Assembly: GCF_000003855.2 (NCBI RefSeq) | Contig: NW_003101681.1 | Span: 5,674,690 to 5,738,689, forward strand | From: Blastomyces gilchristii SLH14081 | Lineage: Eukaryota > Ascomycota > Eurotiomycetes > Onygenales > Ajellomycetaceae | Length of the DNA: 64,000 nt | Direction of reading: 5' to 3' | Part shown: piece by piece, positions 36,110-50,138 of the stretch | How positions within the stretch are numbered: position 1 is the stretch's first letter | How the letters are laid out: every line of letters begins with the position of its first letter | The notes under the pieces: generated by a model | Databases searched by the model: none | Seen by the model: only the letters and a program-made list of their open reading frames with translations | What the model was told of the DNA's origin: nothing | Made by a program: the position numbers and the translations under genes

Positions 36110-36930
36110 TTTCTCTTCAAATATTCTGCAGTCCTGCAGACCATCAAGACATGTGAGTACTATCACAGATTGAAGAGTGAGAAGAAGAAGACATTCAAGT
36201 GAGAGAAGACAGATTGTAAGATATATTATAATACCTTGAAGAGACTTTGTAAGAGAGTAGAATAATAACAATTTTAAGTAATACTTCTGATAGATTTAGA
36301 CTGAACTAAGTATAGAAATAATGTGAATGACACTGTCTGTGAGAGATTGAAAAAGAAGACAGTGAAGAGTCTTATACAGTAGTAATGAGATCAGAAGAAG
36401 TTCTGAGAATAATTTGAGATCAAGATGAAGAGAGAGAGAGAGAAGAAGAGTATTACTATAAATAAGCAGTGATAGAAGAAGATTGAGAGAGTGTTAAAGT
36501 AAGAGACAAAGAAGTCAAAACTGGTAAGTTTTTTATTTATTGAGAGATAATAATTTTTGATAATACTTCTATTCTCTAATTAATTAGTAGAAGCTGACAG
36601 AGAAGAAGAGAATTGAGATCTTGTTCAGATCTTAAATGTGTTTTATAATTCAGAATATTGAGAAGATAGTTCTGATCTCTGAGAATGTCAATCTGCTTAC
36701 TACTGAGATGAAACCTGAGACAGCAGATCAGAAAATGTGAGATTTTGAGATACAGAGTAATTTGACTGAGAGAGAGCAGTGAGAACTCTTTTCTGAGAAG
36801 ATAGTAAAGAGAGATTTTAAGATGATTATCATCTCAGATAAGAAGAAGAAGAAGAAGAATAGAAATAAGAAGTGAATTATAAAGAATTATAAGAAGAATG
36901 AGAAAGAGAAGAAAGATAATGAGTAGAAAC
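36110..36930 (+). pseudogene. hAT-Z1 accessory frame, Lys-rich, unrecognised
   Basis: Read through stops, it gives a Lys/Glu/Trp-rich protein (CEYYHRLKSEKKKTFK ... LKRLCKRVE) ending in a Lys-rich tail near 36840-36910. A likely spliceosomal intron is at 36524-36587 (GTAAGT...TAG). hAT-Z2 has the same region on the opposite strand at about 49195-48420. It is not part of the transposase core and I do not recognise it. A DNA-binding accessory protein is possible but unproven. Confidence 0.4.
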
Positions 36931-37526
36931 AGTTTTTTTCTTTTTATATTAGTTAGTTGTAAGTTCATAATTATTAATAATTGAAATTAATTTGAGTTTT
37001 CAAAAATTATTGTACAAGTTGTAATCAATGTTACAAATAATATATATATATATATTTAATTATCATGATTCATAAATCACTATAATGTATAAGTATCAAT
37101 ATTTTTTCAACATTGATATTTATAATATTAATATATTTTTAATGATATTATCTGATAACACAATTTGATAATACTCTCTCTTTCACAATATTAATATATT
37201 TCAAGAAATATGATAGAGATTAATCAAGATTATTTAATTACTTTTATATATTAATAATATTTAATCTGAGTTAGTACTAAAATTATAACTAAGCTAAGAA
37301 AGAAGATTATTTTCTCTTATAATAATTCTTCTTATATACATCAGTGATCAGTTATTATCTTTATTAAAAATAAATTATTATCTTTCTTAAATTCTTATCA
37401 TATCTTCTGAATTCACTTCTTTTACTTCTTTTACTTCTATTGAAGATTTATACACTCTTTAAGAAATCACTGTGAATCACAATGTCTATGTTATTTACAA
37501 TTCAACACAGAATACTCTCTTTCAAT
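36931..37526. other. hAT-Z1 intergenic segment before the hAT-Z2 insertion
   Basis: Very AT-rich (tatatatata run near 37050) with no convincing frame. It contains one copy of the dispersed GTAAY-type motif near 37150-37180. It ends with the TSD ctttcaat at 37519-37526. Confidence 0.6.
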
Positions 37527-38099
37527 TAGACTGGCCGGCGGGATCATGAATTTCACATTTGATCTCATTTGATCTGGTCTTATACATTTTTTAGCGTGAG
37601 TCTCACCAGGACCAAGCATCAAAAAAATCTGAAAATGAATCATTTCTGAGAGAAATGATGTGAAAAATGATCAGATTTAATGCAAGAACAGTGAAATAGA
37701 AGTAATTTCTCAGAATAAACTGTGAAAGATGATCATTCTTTCAAAATCAGAATGAAACTGAGACTGAAGATCAAATTCAGTCTCATTCAGTTCATTCAGT
37801 GATTGCTTGTATAATCAGAATTTGATAACAATTATTGATAATACTCATGAAACAACTAAATACATTCTTGTGCAAGTTTATTCTTCACTTTCTCATGAAA
37901 ACTACACTTCTCTGATATATTGTGATCAGAGGTATTAAACTGTCTGATAATTTCATGTTTTATAATCATGAGTTTCTTGATTGTTTCTTCTTGTAATTGT
38001 CTCTGATAATAGTGATAAATATCTCAGCTTGAGTTGAACTTTCACTTCATTTTCATCTCTGTCAATGAAATTATTAGAATATTATACATCATTAGTGTA

Positions 38100-39975
38100 A
38101 TAGTTGAATATATACTCTCAACAATTTTCTATAACTCTAGAATTGATTTAGTATGTAAATTCATCAGATTATCTTGAAGATAGCAGTCAAATTCAGTTTT
38201 ACAAGTATATAGTTTTGCCTGATTTTCAGTTGCAATTAATATATACAAGTTCTGTTTCAAAGTTAGTATTATAGTTCTTTGTGATATGAAGTGTTATCAA
38301 AGATCATTACTTACTAGAGAATTGTATTTCACTGTCTTCATATCTGTAACATCTGCTCATTCAAATCTCTGATAGTTAGTATTGTAGTAGTCTCAGGCTA
38401 ATTTAATATATAAGTCTCATTTCTTCTCTGTTCAATCTTGAGAAGTGTAGATATTAACTTAACAGAAAAGATCTAGTAGAGCTGCTATAGTATAGTACTC
38501 TGTAAAAGATTGTTCAGTTTTACTGTAATAATATGCCTGTTTATCTCTTACAGTAATAATAGCCTGTGCTATAGCATTATTTCAGACTGAATTTCTTTTT
38601 AAGTGATTCAACTACTTCTCAAGATGAGTAAATAAACTGTTATACACTTATCTGACTGACTACAGCATTGATGTACAAGTGATTGAGACTGTCTTTGTTA
38701 TCTTATAAAACTGAAACAGTAAATCAATCATATATTTCAACTAAGTTTACTTCATATCAGAAAGTTTCAATGTCTGAATCTTTTTCTAATCAGAGTATTG
38801 TACTTAATGATTAATTATCTAATGCAATCAAAGAGTGTGAACAGTTATCTTATATATTGAACTTTATTATATTCTAACATTCTGTATCATATTCAGTGAT
38901 GTGACTGATTTATTCATTTATTAAATATCATGAAATTGTTGTTATTATTTAGAAGAGATATAAATCACATTAACAATGTTTCAAATCTGTGATATTTAAA
39001 TTATTAGTCAATCTATTCAAAATTAACAGTAGTATTATCAAAAAGTGTTATCAAAAAGTAATATTAAAAAGTGTTATTAAAAAACATTATCTTTTACAAA
39101 GTGAATGCAAAAGTTACTTGAGTAATCACTTTCATCTCATTCTCATTTCAAGAATCAGTCATCTCATTATTCATTATCTTGATATTAAGATTCTTTATCA
39201 GTGTTTACATTACAAGTTGAATCACATGAGCAATGCAGAGAATATAATCTTGTTTATTATTTCAGAAATGCAAAGTCAATTTTTACTTTAAGCTCTTTAT
39301 CATAGTGTAGTTATTCACAGTATTATCAGTTATAATTGTAAGAAGACTGAGACTAATATCTCAATAGTTATTTTTAATCACTGTCATTAATATCTCTGTT
39401 ATATAATTCGCAGTATGACTACTAATCAATGATTCAAATTCAATTAATGTCTCTTGATAAGTTCAGTTCTCATCAATGTAATAATATATAACTCTTATAA
39501 ATGCAAGATTATTTGTACTAGTTTATACATTCACTATGAGAGACACTCTTCAATGATTCTTCAACTCTGATTGTAGATATTGTATATTAACTTTATAGTG
39601 TGTCTCAAGATTGAACTGCAGACATGATTGATATAAAATATGAAGATTTGAATTAAGCATTTGAAGAAGTGTTCAGAATTCAAAGTTTTCAATTGATTGA
39701 AGAGAAAGATTCAGAAATATACATATATAAAGTAATTATTCACAGAAGTTATTAGATGAGAGTTGTGAAATCAGAGTACTGATGTATGATTGTTTTCACA
39801 TAATTTTCTTCAAATTAGAAAGTTAGTATTATTAAAAATCATTATCTGATAGAGTATCTTATCAGCTCAGTAGTAATTTTGTGATTATTTTTCTTTTATT
39901 GTCTGCATTCTGATGACTTCAGATGTCAGAAAATTTCATCAGAGTTATGATTAATTCATGATGAATGTTTCTGAA
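38100..39975 (-). pseudogene. hAT-Z2 transposase (broken)
   Basis: Mirror of the hAT-Z1 transposase. On the minus strand the TDNxVNNYTM block lies near 39325-39300, followed by the region corresponding to hAT's DNAxNN...H and then the YYTIA region near 38490. The intron with branch site TACTAAC is conserved at about 38311-38249. Stops are mostly TGG-to-TGA. LINE-F interrupts the sequence upstream of the catalytic core. Confidence 0.8.
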
Positions 39976-40374
39976 TAAAGTTATAGTGATTATTATTATT
40001 ATTATTATTATTCTTCAATTATAGATGTATGCAGTCAGAGACTATGACATCTACCTGAGAACTTTTAGTTCTCAGAGTTTTTCCTATATCTGTAAAGTTA
40101 ACTATTATACATTCATCAATTTCAGATATGCAAAATCAGAAAATTCCAGCTCAGAATACAAAAACTGTTTACAAATTGCAGTGTTTTAAACATCTTCTGA
40201 TACTTTGAAATCATTTGACAATATCATGACAAAGGAAAAGAGAACACAGTCTTAAAGATAGACACATTAAATAGATAGATAGAAAGGAATTGAAAGAAAA
40301 AGATAAGTAAAGAGAGACTGTAACAAAACAAATTATTAAAAGATAGTATATAGCTGTTTTAACAGACTATATCT

Positions 40375-43300
40375 GATTGATTTCCTCCTCTTCATATTCA
40401 GATATTTCTGAATTTAGCCATTTTCTTGTAGCTGGCGAGGGAGTGGTTGAAATTATATTAGGGTTTAATTCCTGTCTCAGCTGAGAATAAGAATCTCATA
40501 TTTAATTGATTTAAATCATACTTCTCTTTCAATCTGACTCTGAGACTATTGGATAATACACAGTGCATTACAATATACTCAGGATTCTCATTTGTATTGC
40601 AGAATGAGCATTCTATTGAGTCAAATCTATCATCAAATCTTTGTATATAAGATTTAAAATAGCCATATCCTAGTTTCAGCTGTATTATAGATGAGAATAT
40701 TTTCTTTTTACATTTAATTGAACAAGATTTCCACTTGGGTTTTATTTCAAATCTGGAATAATGTATACTCTTTTGTTTCTGTCAGCTTTCATTTCACTTG
40801 TCTAAACAAGATTCTTTTATTTTTCTCTTTATAAAAGACCAGGATACAATTTTTTAAATAGATCTACTTAATTCTGCATTCTCTTTTACAGCTGAATCAG
40901 CCAATTCATCACTATGAATATTCATATAAGCAGGAACTCAGTGCAGATGAATTATCAGCTTTAATATTCTTCTTTTTTGAATTTTCAAAACAGAGTTTAA
41001 GATCAGTTCAAGATTCATTTAATCATTATAAATCTGACTATTTCTAAGTCTTTTTAAAGCAGCTTGATTATCAGAGAATATTTATATCTCTTTCAAACTA
41101 TTTTCTCTTTTATAAGATTTTATTTTAATGAGTTTGAAAGTGTTCACTATTGTAAATAGTTCAGCATGAAAGACTTCAGATTCACAGCCTAAATTTCAGA
41201 AATCTGAGATAAAATTGATATTATCTTCAGTATAAGCAATGTCTGCATCTAATCTATTCAAATTCTCATTTTTTGAGTCATCTGAATAAATCAGAATAGA
41301 TTCTTTTATATTTCTTTTATATTGATTGTAAAAATTCTCTTCAAATGCTGTTCATATTCTTTCTCTTTAGATAGTTCACTTATTTATAAGTCTATAAGAG
41401 ATTCAAGCTTTTCTCTTCAGAGAGATAACTTCAACATTTAAAGAAGAAAATTGATTTTTAATCAGAGAGTATAGTCTGTACAGTTGAGAAGACATTTTCT
41501 TTGAAGAATTATTTTCATTTCAATCAAGAAATCTATTTCAATTCAGTTCATTTCCAGAGTTAATTGATAAAAGTGAAGAAGAGACTCTTTCTCTGATTAT
41601 ATGATTTAAGCTCATCTTTATAACTCTCAGAGTGTAGTTCATACAGGCCTTTTTAAAGCTAATAGCAGAAGAAGGAATTGAAGCTTCAATTTTCATTACT
41701 TTAATAGAAGATGATTTGAATGCTTTCAGAATTCTTCTCAAGAATCTGTTTTACAGACTTTGAAAGAGTTCAGTGAAATTCTCTTGATTATTTCATCAAA
41801 CTTAAACTTTATAATCAGCTACTGATATAATACAGGCTATATATAACTGTCTCATAGTCTGGAAGAATAGATCTCTCTCTGTATTTAATAGTCTGATTAT
41901 GTTATTTAATAGTCTTTCTGTCTTGACAGTTCTTTGTTGAATGTGATATTTAAAATTCAACTTGAAGTTTAATTATACTTCTAATTATTTAATATTAACA
42001 CTGGGTTTAATCTCTCTATTTAAAAGAGTTAGAGATAGTTCTTTCTCATTGAATCTAGAAAAGAAATGAATTAACTCAGTTTTATTCATATTAAATTGAA
42101 TTTGATTGATATCTGCTCTAACAAAGATTTTCTTTACAGCTTCTTTAATTACTTTCAAATTCTCTTTGATAGTTTTTGAGCTGTAGACTAGATCAATATC
42201 ATTCACATAACTTGAAGATTGCACTATTCTTATATTTCTATTTTTGAATAGATATGCAGTGTATATTGCAAATAAAATAAGTGAGATTGAAGATTCTTGT
42301 GATACTTCTATTTTTATCTCAATCTTGTCTTATTTCATTCCATCAAAGAGAAGTTGTATAATTCTTTTAGACATAAAACAGTTAACTCATTTTATTAGAG
42401 AAAGTGATAGTTTTAACATCTTCAAAGTCTGAATTAACTTTGACTTTGAAACATGATCAAATGCTTCTTTTATATCAATAAAAACTGCAGTTGAGATCAG
42501 ATCTTCATGCTTTGCTATCTGAATATCATGAATAACTGAGAGAACAGTGTCAATTTCAGAACACTGTTTTCTATCTCTTCTTTATTCACTGAATAACAGA
42601 GAATTACTGATAGAGCTTATAAAAAATAGTTGAGTAGCTATTATCTTTTCTAAAACCTTTTCTAAACACTTTAATAGAGATATTACTCTATATAACTTGA
42701 GAATTGAAGTTTTTCTATTAGATTTTATAAGAATCACTTCAGTGACTTCTCTCCAGCATTCAGAATAATATTCATTTTTCAAGAGATTGAAAAAGAGCTC
42801 AAAATATTTATTCTTTAAGTAGAAGTATGTATTTTGAATAATCAAGTGATTAATTGAATCAGGCTCTGCAGCAGTTTTAACTGAACTTGAGAAGATAGCT
42901 GACTCTAATTCATCTTGAGTAAGATCAGATCATTCTCAGTCATTTTCATTAATATAGTTGAGAAGTGATATATTCTCTTTCTCTGAATCTGAATCTGATG
43001 AGTTTTGAAAGAGAGTTCTTATAAAAGCTTGACATTTTTTCTCAAAAGAGTTTGCTGTATATAATTCATTCTGAAACTCATATTCTAAGATTGAAAGTTT
43101 TGCTACACTTCTTGTTTTAGTATAGTTAAAAGCTTTAAAAACTTCTTTTTCTTATACTTCTTCAAGAAACTTATTTCAGCAGTCTGTTTTAGCTCTTTTA
43201 ATATCTGAAAAATATTTATTTCTGACAGCTTTGAACTCTTTATCAGAAATTATATCATTCTTTCAATCTCTTCTAGCAGTAGTCAATTGTTTTCTTTTAG

Positions 43301-44311
43301 ATGTGATATTCTCATTTCATTAAGATTTTGAATACTCAGAAGACTTTCTCTTTGAAATATTGTCTTTAACACTTAATAGAATAATAGATGTAATGAGCTT
43401 CACTCTAATCTCAAGCATTTCATTTGAGATGTCTTGATCAGGATTTCAATATAGCTCACTCTGTCTTTCAGATTTTAACAGTTTTATGCTTTCTTCAACT
43501 GTCTTTTAGTCAGTCTTTTCAAAGTTAAACTGATTAGAGAGAAGAGGATTTTCACTTACTTATTTCTCACTCAGTTCAATATCAAATTGAATAATCTCAT
43601 GATCTGATTCTGATGTCTCATTTGAATCAATAAATCAGTTTACAAGTCTTTTTTTTATTAGATTTTGTGATATGAAGATTAGATCTATAATAGATTTCTG
43701 TTTCATATCTTTTCTAAAGAATGTTTGTTGATCAGACTTGTTAACTAAATCTATTAAATATTTAAAGATTCATTTCATCAGATTATCAGCTCTTACTGAT
43801 CTTTTACATTCTGAATTTCATCAGAGATGATGTGCATTGAAATCTTCTATAATTATAGAGTTTCTTGACAAAGTTATGTTCAGAAACTCTCTATTAATTG
43901 TTCAGATATTATTATTTTTCTTCAATAACTTTTCATTATAGATATTTATGAGCTGTATAGTATCAAACTTATTCTCTTTATCTATAATATCACTCATCAG
44001 AATATCAGGGTCAGACATGATATTAAATCTTAGATTAAATTGATATCTTGATCTCTTTCTTTCATAGATCACTACTCTTGACTTTATCTCAGACTTTTGA
44101 GATATAAAGCAGTAGTAGCTTGAATAAGAAATGACATATTTTTGCTTAGCATCAAAATTCAGCTCCTGAAGCAGTATAAAATCAACTTTTTATTTAAATA
44201 TAATTTGAAGATAAGAATAAATGCAATTTGAGTTTCTATTCACATTATTTTAAATAAATGTGATTTTTAAAGAGTTTTTAAACATTTTTTATTGTTTTTA
44301 TTGTATATTTA
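40375..44311 (-). pseudogene. LINE-F ORF2: endonuclease, reverse transcriptase, RNase H (broken)
   Basis: The ancestral start is at 44311, where ATG has become ATA (LINE-2 retains ATG). The endonuclease at about 44300-43550 shows FILLQEL near 44190, IEDFNAHHLWW near 43840 and SDHEIIQFDI near 43590. The RT box at 42209-42198 reads YVND, one Asp lost. RNase H lies at about 41290-40850, and the Cys/His cluster near 40600 (FCNTNENPEY). A 30-bp patch at about 40434-40465 does not match other copies. Confidence 0.9.
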
Positions 44312-44439
44312 TACTAAAAGAGAGTAGAGTAGAATCTAATCACTATCATCAGATAGTAGATTATAACTATTCTGAAAAGTAGAAATCTTAACTTCTTATA
44401 TTATATCTAGTTTATTATCAGAGTTATTTCTCAATTCTC

Positions 44440-45946
44440 TAATCTTAACAGAAGTTTGAGAATTCAAGTTCTATTTATATTTAGCTGAAGAATTAAAGTT
44501 TGAAGATTTAGATAGTTGAGAGTTTCTTCTTTTGAAGCTTGCAGTTGTGAGTTTACTGACTTAACTATTCTCTTCAGTTCTAGATTTGCTTTGAGCTTCA
44601 TCTTTTCTTCAGTTCTTTTGAGTTCTTGAAGTAAATATACATTCTTTTGAGCTAGATGCATGTTTTTCTTTGGAATTAGAGTATTTAAGTAGAGTGTATT
44701 GATATATTTCATCTTCTTTTAAGCATGTTTCACATTTATACTCACTAGTTTTGTGATCTCTGACATAGAATACACATTTTGAGTCTCTGAAACAGAAGAT
44801 TGTAAAGTATTCATATTTTTGACAGTTTAAACACTGTATTTGAGCTTTGAGATTCATTCTTGAGTCTTTGTATTTATGAACTCTCATTTTCAAATCTGCT
44901 ACTCTTACTTCAGAGATCTTTAACTGTTCAAGTATCTTTGTATATACTAGAACAGAGGCATTTCTTCTACTTTATCTAAACTCAATTGAATTTAGTTATA
45001 CAGTCTCTTTTCTCAGTTGAATAGAGTTATATTCTTCTAATTCATTTTTGAGAAGTAGCATTTCTTCTTCATAGTCAAAAATTTCAACTGAAATATTATG
45101 AAGAATAAATTTATCTCACTTTTCATCTCTTTCAGATAGAATTATTGTGTTTAACAAAGATTTTACTGCTGATTTTCAGAGATTCTCATTCTGAATAAGA
45201 AATTCTGCACTGAATTCAGGCATTGTAGTCAGAATGATAGAGTTTTCAAAGAAGAATAGCTCAATTGAAGCTATAACTGATTTTTAAACTTCAATATCAG
45301 TCATTAACTGAGAAAAGAACTGCTGATTAATTTCATTTCTGATTCTGAAAATGAGATTTGAGTTTAGCTTGTTTCTTTGTAAGATGTTCTGATTTGAGAC
45401 TTTGAGAATAAGTTTTTTATTTCTGAAGATTTAAAGGTTTTTCTTCTTTTGTATTTTTTTCTTCACTTTTCTATGAATAAAAGTATGAGCATTATTCATC
45501 TCAGTTTTCTCAGGATTTTGAGCAGATTTTGAGATAGCAGATTTAGAGACAGTAGATTCAGCTGCTTGAGCATATGTTTTCTTCTGATTCAAAGAAGAAG
45601 AAGAACTAGAAAAAGAGAAAGAAGAATAAGATAAGAAGTCAGTGATTGTACTAGGAATTTTCAATGTTTTTTGAACTGTGTTTGAAATTTCAAGTTTGAA
45701 CTTGATCATCTTCTGTTGTTGTCTAGCCTGAGTATAAAGAATTAACAGAACTTCTTCATTCATCTCACTCAGATACTGCTTTTCAAGAATCTTGCTTACT
45801 TTTTCAAGTTTCTGTATTTCAAGAACTTGTTGTTTCTCTATTTCTTCTTTCTTTCTTCTCTTCAGAATTTCAATCTCAGAAATGCCATTTGAGAAAGCAT
45901 CTTTTTCCACATTAACTGAGTGTATTTTTAAACTCATTATTCTCAC
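44440..45946 (-). pseudogene. LINE-F ORF1, gag-like RNA-binding protein (broken)
   Basis: An open stretch of 171 codons at 45946-45431 starts MRIMSLKIHSVNVEKDAF. It has a Glu/Lys-rich coiled-coil segment at residues ~25-70, a Ser run at ~115-125 and a basic end. Further on, 44893-44609 shows a Cys cluster (CLNCQKYEYFTIFC then CVFYVRDHKTSEYKCETC), likely decayed zinc knuckles as in I/Tad ORF1 proteins. The C-terminal part at 44712-44464 is basic and Asn/Leu-rich. Confidence 0.82.
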
Positions 45947-47656
45947 TCAATGAAAAGTTGATCAGACTGTTTCAATTGAGATATGTATTGAACTCTTTTA
46001 AAAAGTTGATCAGACTGTTTCAATTAAGAGGTTTCTAAGTCTATTTTCAATTGAAAAGTTGATTAGACTATTTCAAAAGAAGAATAAAAGACTTTTATAT
46101 ATAAAACACCTGATTTTTTTCACACTAGTTCAGTAACTAGGTTAGATTTTTGAAGAGAATCTAATAAACTAAAATTAATTTTTGAGATAAATCAATAAAA
46201 TCTTTACAAACTCTTTCTTGAAATACAGTGAGGAAAAGTATGATATCAATTGATATTAAATCAGATAATATAACAGTTTTTGAGAGAAAAACTGACAAAA
46301 AATAAATCAATTTTTTACAGAAAAATTGATTAAAATTATTCAATTTTATTCTAAATTATTCAATTCTTCTCACACAACAAGTGTGCAACTCAAATCAGTT
46401 AATAAAGAGTGTAAAAAAGAATTAAGTATTAATAAAAGCTCTTCAGTCACTGAAAAAGTAATTCTTACTTAAAAGAATATCAAATTATGATAGAAAATAG
46501 CTCTGTTTTTAATTCTTTGTAAGAATATTATATAAAACTCAGAGAAAAACATCTTACTTTTTTAAGAGAAGTAAAAAACTATTTTTAAGATCTTTTTTTG
46601 CATTAACTGCTGCAGAAGAATGAGATAGAATTTGCTAAGATATGCACTACTATATACTCTCTATCAAGACTTTCTCTCTTCAGAGTCTTGATATTATAGA
46701 GAATATAAGTCTGTTTCTATATAATAATATAAATATTGTCAGCAGGATGTAGAGAAACTGGTTATTTATCTCTTAAAATAGAAGACTTTGTTAATGATTA
46801 TATCAATATAGAGTTAATTCTCAAATTCAATAGAAATCTAGTATTGCTGTTCTCAATCTCTTGCAGAATCTATTAAATATTGAGATATTAAAACTAGATT
46901 TAATATATCTCACTATGCAGAGATCAAAGACTCAGTCAGATCTTGAGATATACTGAATTTATAGTTATTAATATACTGTTGACTTGTTCTGTTGACTCAT
47001 TGTCTGCTGATTATATATTGAATACTGTTGCTGAGATATCTTTTTGTATTATTCTGCTGAGAATGAGCCAGATTGAGATGAGTAGTATGAGAGTGAGACT
47101 GAGTGTTGATGTCTAGATACACTGAAGACAGATCATGAAGATTACACTTCAGAAGTGTCTGTTAATTATATACTTGATATTATTATCAAGATATCTTTTT
47201 GTATTTTTCTGCTGGGGATGAGCCAGATTGAGAAGGATGATATGAGGGTGAGACTTGATGTTGATGTTTTGAAACATCAAAGATGAACAGGGTTTTCACA
47301 GAGATCACTTCTCAGATATCTTCACAATTACAGATCAGAGATCTTCCAAAATTGAGAAGATTGATGCATATGACTAGGTCTCTTCATCTTACAATTTGTA
47401 TGGCAATTTGGCCCGGGATTGTGATGTGATAGAGGAGAATGGGGGATAATCTCACACAGGAGTTTTGAACAACATCTGGTTCATGTTTGACTGAATAACT
47501 TCACCACCACATGAGGTATGCGGTCGGCGATGGGGTCAAAATGCTTGTATGATTGAGGGCTTTTCGATGGATCTATCGGCGGGTTCTTATTCAAAAAATC
47601 GAGCGAGTTTGTGGTAAAGCGGATGTTTTTTGAGTTATACTGAAGTATTCGTATTT
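45947..47656 (-). other. LINE-F 5' UTR, with GC-balanced distal block
   Basis: About 1.7 kb with no sense-strand frame. The distal 47395-47620 is GC-balanced and homologous to 16737-16975. The rest is very AT-rich. Three copies of the word gttgatcagactgttt occur near 45957, 46000 and 46060, matched by three tctgatcaactttt copies in LINE-3 near 18300-18420, so a small tandem-like repeat precedes ORF1. Confidence 0.7.
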
Positions 47657-48419
47657 GTTATAGTGATTATAGTAGAGAGATAACTCTTCAGTAATCTACA
47701 ATGTAATCTATTAATAATTATTTCATAGTTCATCTTGATATTTGTGTTGAGTTTTTCATAAATTTCATGACCTGAAATTAGATATGAAGAATGAAGTAAT
47801 CATTTACTATGATTGAAAGAGAGCATTCTGTATTAAATTGTAAACAATATAGACTTTATAATTCACAGTGATTTCTTAAAGAGTTTGTGAATGTTCAATA
47901 GAAGTGAAAGAAGTGAAAGAAGTGAATTCAGAAGATATAATAAAGATTTAAGAAAGATAATAATTTATTTTTAATAAAGATAATAACTGATCACTGATAT
48001 ATATAAGAAGAATTATTATAAGAGAAAATAATCTTCTTTCTTAGCTTAGGTATAATTTTAGTACTAACTCAGATTGAATATCATTAATGTATAAAAGTAA
48101 ATAAACAATCTTTTTATTAATCTCTGTCATATTTCTTGAAATATATTAATATTGTGAAAGAGAGTATTACTAAATTACATTTTCAGATGATATTATTCAA
48201 AATATATTAATATTATAAATATTCATGTTGAAAAAATGTTGATACTTATACATTATAGTGATTTGTAAATCATGATTATTAAATATATAAATATATATTA
48301 TTTCTGACATTTATTACAACTTATACAATAATTTTTGAAAACTCAAAATTAATTTTAATTATTAATAATTATGAACTTACAACTAACTAGTATAAAAAGG
48401 AAAAAACTTTTTCTACTTA

Positions 48420-49195
48420 TCATCTTTCTTCTCTTTCTTATTCTTCTTATTCTTCTTTATAATTCACTTCTTATTCTTATTCTTCTTCTTCTTCTCCTTA
48501 TCTGAGATGATAATTATCTCAAAATCTTTCTCTACTGTCTTCTCAGAGAAGAGTTTCTGCTACTCTTTCTCAGTCAGGTCAATCTGTACCTCAAAATCCC
48601 ATATTTTCTAATCTGCTATCTTGGGTTTCATCTCAGTGATAAGCAGATTGATATACTGAGAGAGCAGGGCTGTCTTCTCAATATTCTGAATTATGAAGTG
48701 CATTTGAGATCTGAACAAGGTCTCAATCCTCTTCTTCTCTATCAGCTTCTGCTAATCAATTAGAGAACAGAAGTATTATTAAAAATCATTATCTCTTAAT
48801 AAATAAAAAACTTATCAGTTTTAACTTTTTTATCTTCTTCTTTAATACTCTCTCAATCTTCTTCTATCACTGCTTATTTACAGTATCACTCTTCTTCTCT
48901 CTTTCTCTCTTTATCTTGATCTCAAATCATTCTCAGAACTTCTTCTGATCTTATTACTACTGTATAAGACTCTTCACTGTCTTCTTTTTCAATCTCTCAC
49001 AGATGATGTCATCTGTATTATTTCTATACTTAGTTCAGTCTAAATCTATCAGAAGTGTTACTTAAAATTGTTATTATTCTACTCTCTTACAGAGTCTCTT
49101 TAAGATATTATAATATGTCTTACAATCTGTCTTCTCTTACTTAAATGTCTTCTTCTTCTCTCTCTTCAATCTGTGACAGTGCTTACATGCCTTGA
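48420..49195 (-). pseudogene. hAT-Z2 accessory frame, unrecognised
   Basis: Mirror image of 36110-36930, with the same Lys-rich end near 48425-48510 and the same intron position. Here the intron 5' splice site reads ATAAGT instead of GTAAGT, a G-to-A change. It helps define the consensus of the accessory frame. Confidence 0.4.
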
Positions 49196-49287
49196 TGATT
49201 CACAGAACTGCAGAATATTTGAAGAGAAATGACATAATTAATTTCAGTGATCATTGAAGAGAGGTGAAGGCAGAAGAGACAGCTAGA

Positions 49288-49395
49288 AATAATATAATAA
49301 TAATAATGATAATGATAATGATGATGATAGTGATAATAGTAATAATGATAATAATGATGATAATAATGATGATGATGATAATAATGATGATGAAA
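49288..49395. repeat. (AAT/GAT)n microsatellite in hAT-Z2
   Basis: Counterpart of 35930-36045, about 110 bp of aataat/gatgat units. Read on the plus strand it encodes Asn/Asp repeats continuing into a Ser-Ala-Leu-Lys-Tyr-Ile stretch shared with hAT-Z1. Confidence 0.8.
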
Positions 49396-50138
49396 GAAGA
49401 AGTGCATTAAAATATATTACTGACTTATTAAATATAGAGAGACTTAAAGAAAATATTAACAGCTTTTAGAGATGTATAAAAACAGCTACAGTGTTGTATA
49501 GTAACATTATCTTCATTCAATGCATACACTGTTGATATTCTTTGTATGCAGTTATTATATAATCTATATCAGAGATACATGCAGGAAACAGATCTTTGTT
49601 ACTAGAATAAATGATTGCAGCAATTCTCTGTTTTCATATTATAAAGATAAGTTATTCTCATTTCTTTCTTCTCTCTTTTCTCTTCTTCAATCAATCACTA
49701 ATTTCAAGCTGATATGAAAACTATTAAAACACTCTCAGAAACTCTTAAATTGAAGAGTATAGATTAATCAAATTTCAAATGTAGAAGAAATCAAATTATC
49801 TTCTACAGATTCAATTATTCATTCTCTTCTTAAATAAAACAGTAGTTGCATTCCCTCTCTTCTTCTCTCAATCAAACAAAACATGGTCTGTGAAAAGTGA
49901 GTATCATATCAGATTATAATGATCAACACAGTCTCAGTATGCAGAGCTGCATACATGCAGTGCATGCTGAACTGAGAGACTGTGTGAGTTGCAAATCAAC
50001 AGCAGTATCTCAGAGAGAGTCATACAGTGTGAAAAAGCTGCAACTCTCAGTTACATGCACAGAGAGTGAATCACTGCAGTAAGTATATATACATTGTATG
50101 AAAGTAATGCTTTTTAATAACACTCAGTCTCTGATATT

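Larger units (their letters stand above)
39994..47656 (-). mobile_element. LINE-F, full-length Tad/I-like LINE (7,663 bp)
   Basis: TSD gttatagtgattat at 39980-39993 and 47657-47670. On the minus strand: GC-balanced 5' block (47620-47395), long leader, ORF1 (from 45946), ORF2 with endonuclease, RT and RNase H (44311 to about 40375), a 3' UTR, and an (aat)n tail adjoining 39994. It is the only full-length copy and defines the family structure. Confidence 0.94.

Noticed and set aside
36931..37526. A centromere or replication origin suggested by extreme AT content
   Set aside because: Composition alone is not evidence. The segment is part of hAT-Z and is repeated in hAT-Z2.
39991..40012. ATT microsatellites at 4664, 8050, 20028, 25978 and 39991 as independent simple repeats
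   Set aside because: Each abuts the same LINE 3' sequence and a TSD, so they are LINE or SINE tails.
45431..45946. 171-codon frame as an independent host gene
   Set aside because: It is the ORF1 start of LINE-F, with a homologous frame in LINE-3 at 18436.
49183..49407. His/Tyr-rich minus-strand frame that looks like a metal-binding peptide
   Set aside because: It is the reverse reading of the (AAT/GAT)n microsatellite.
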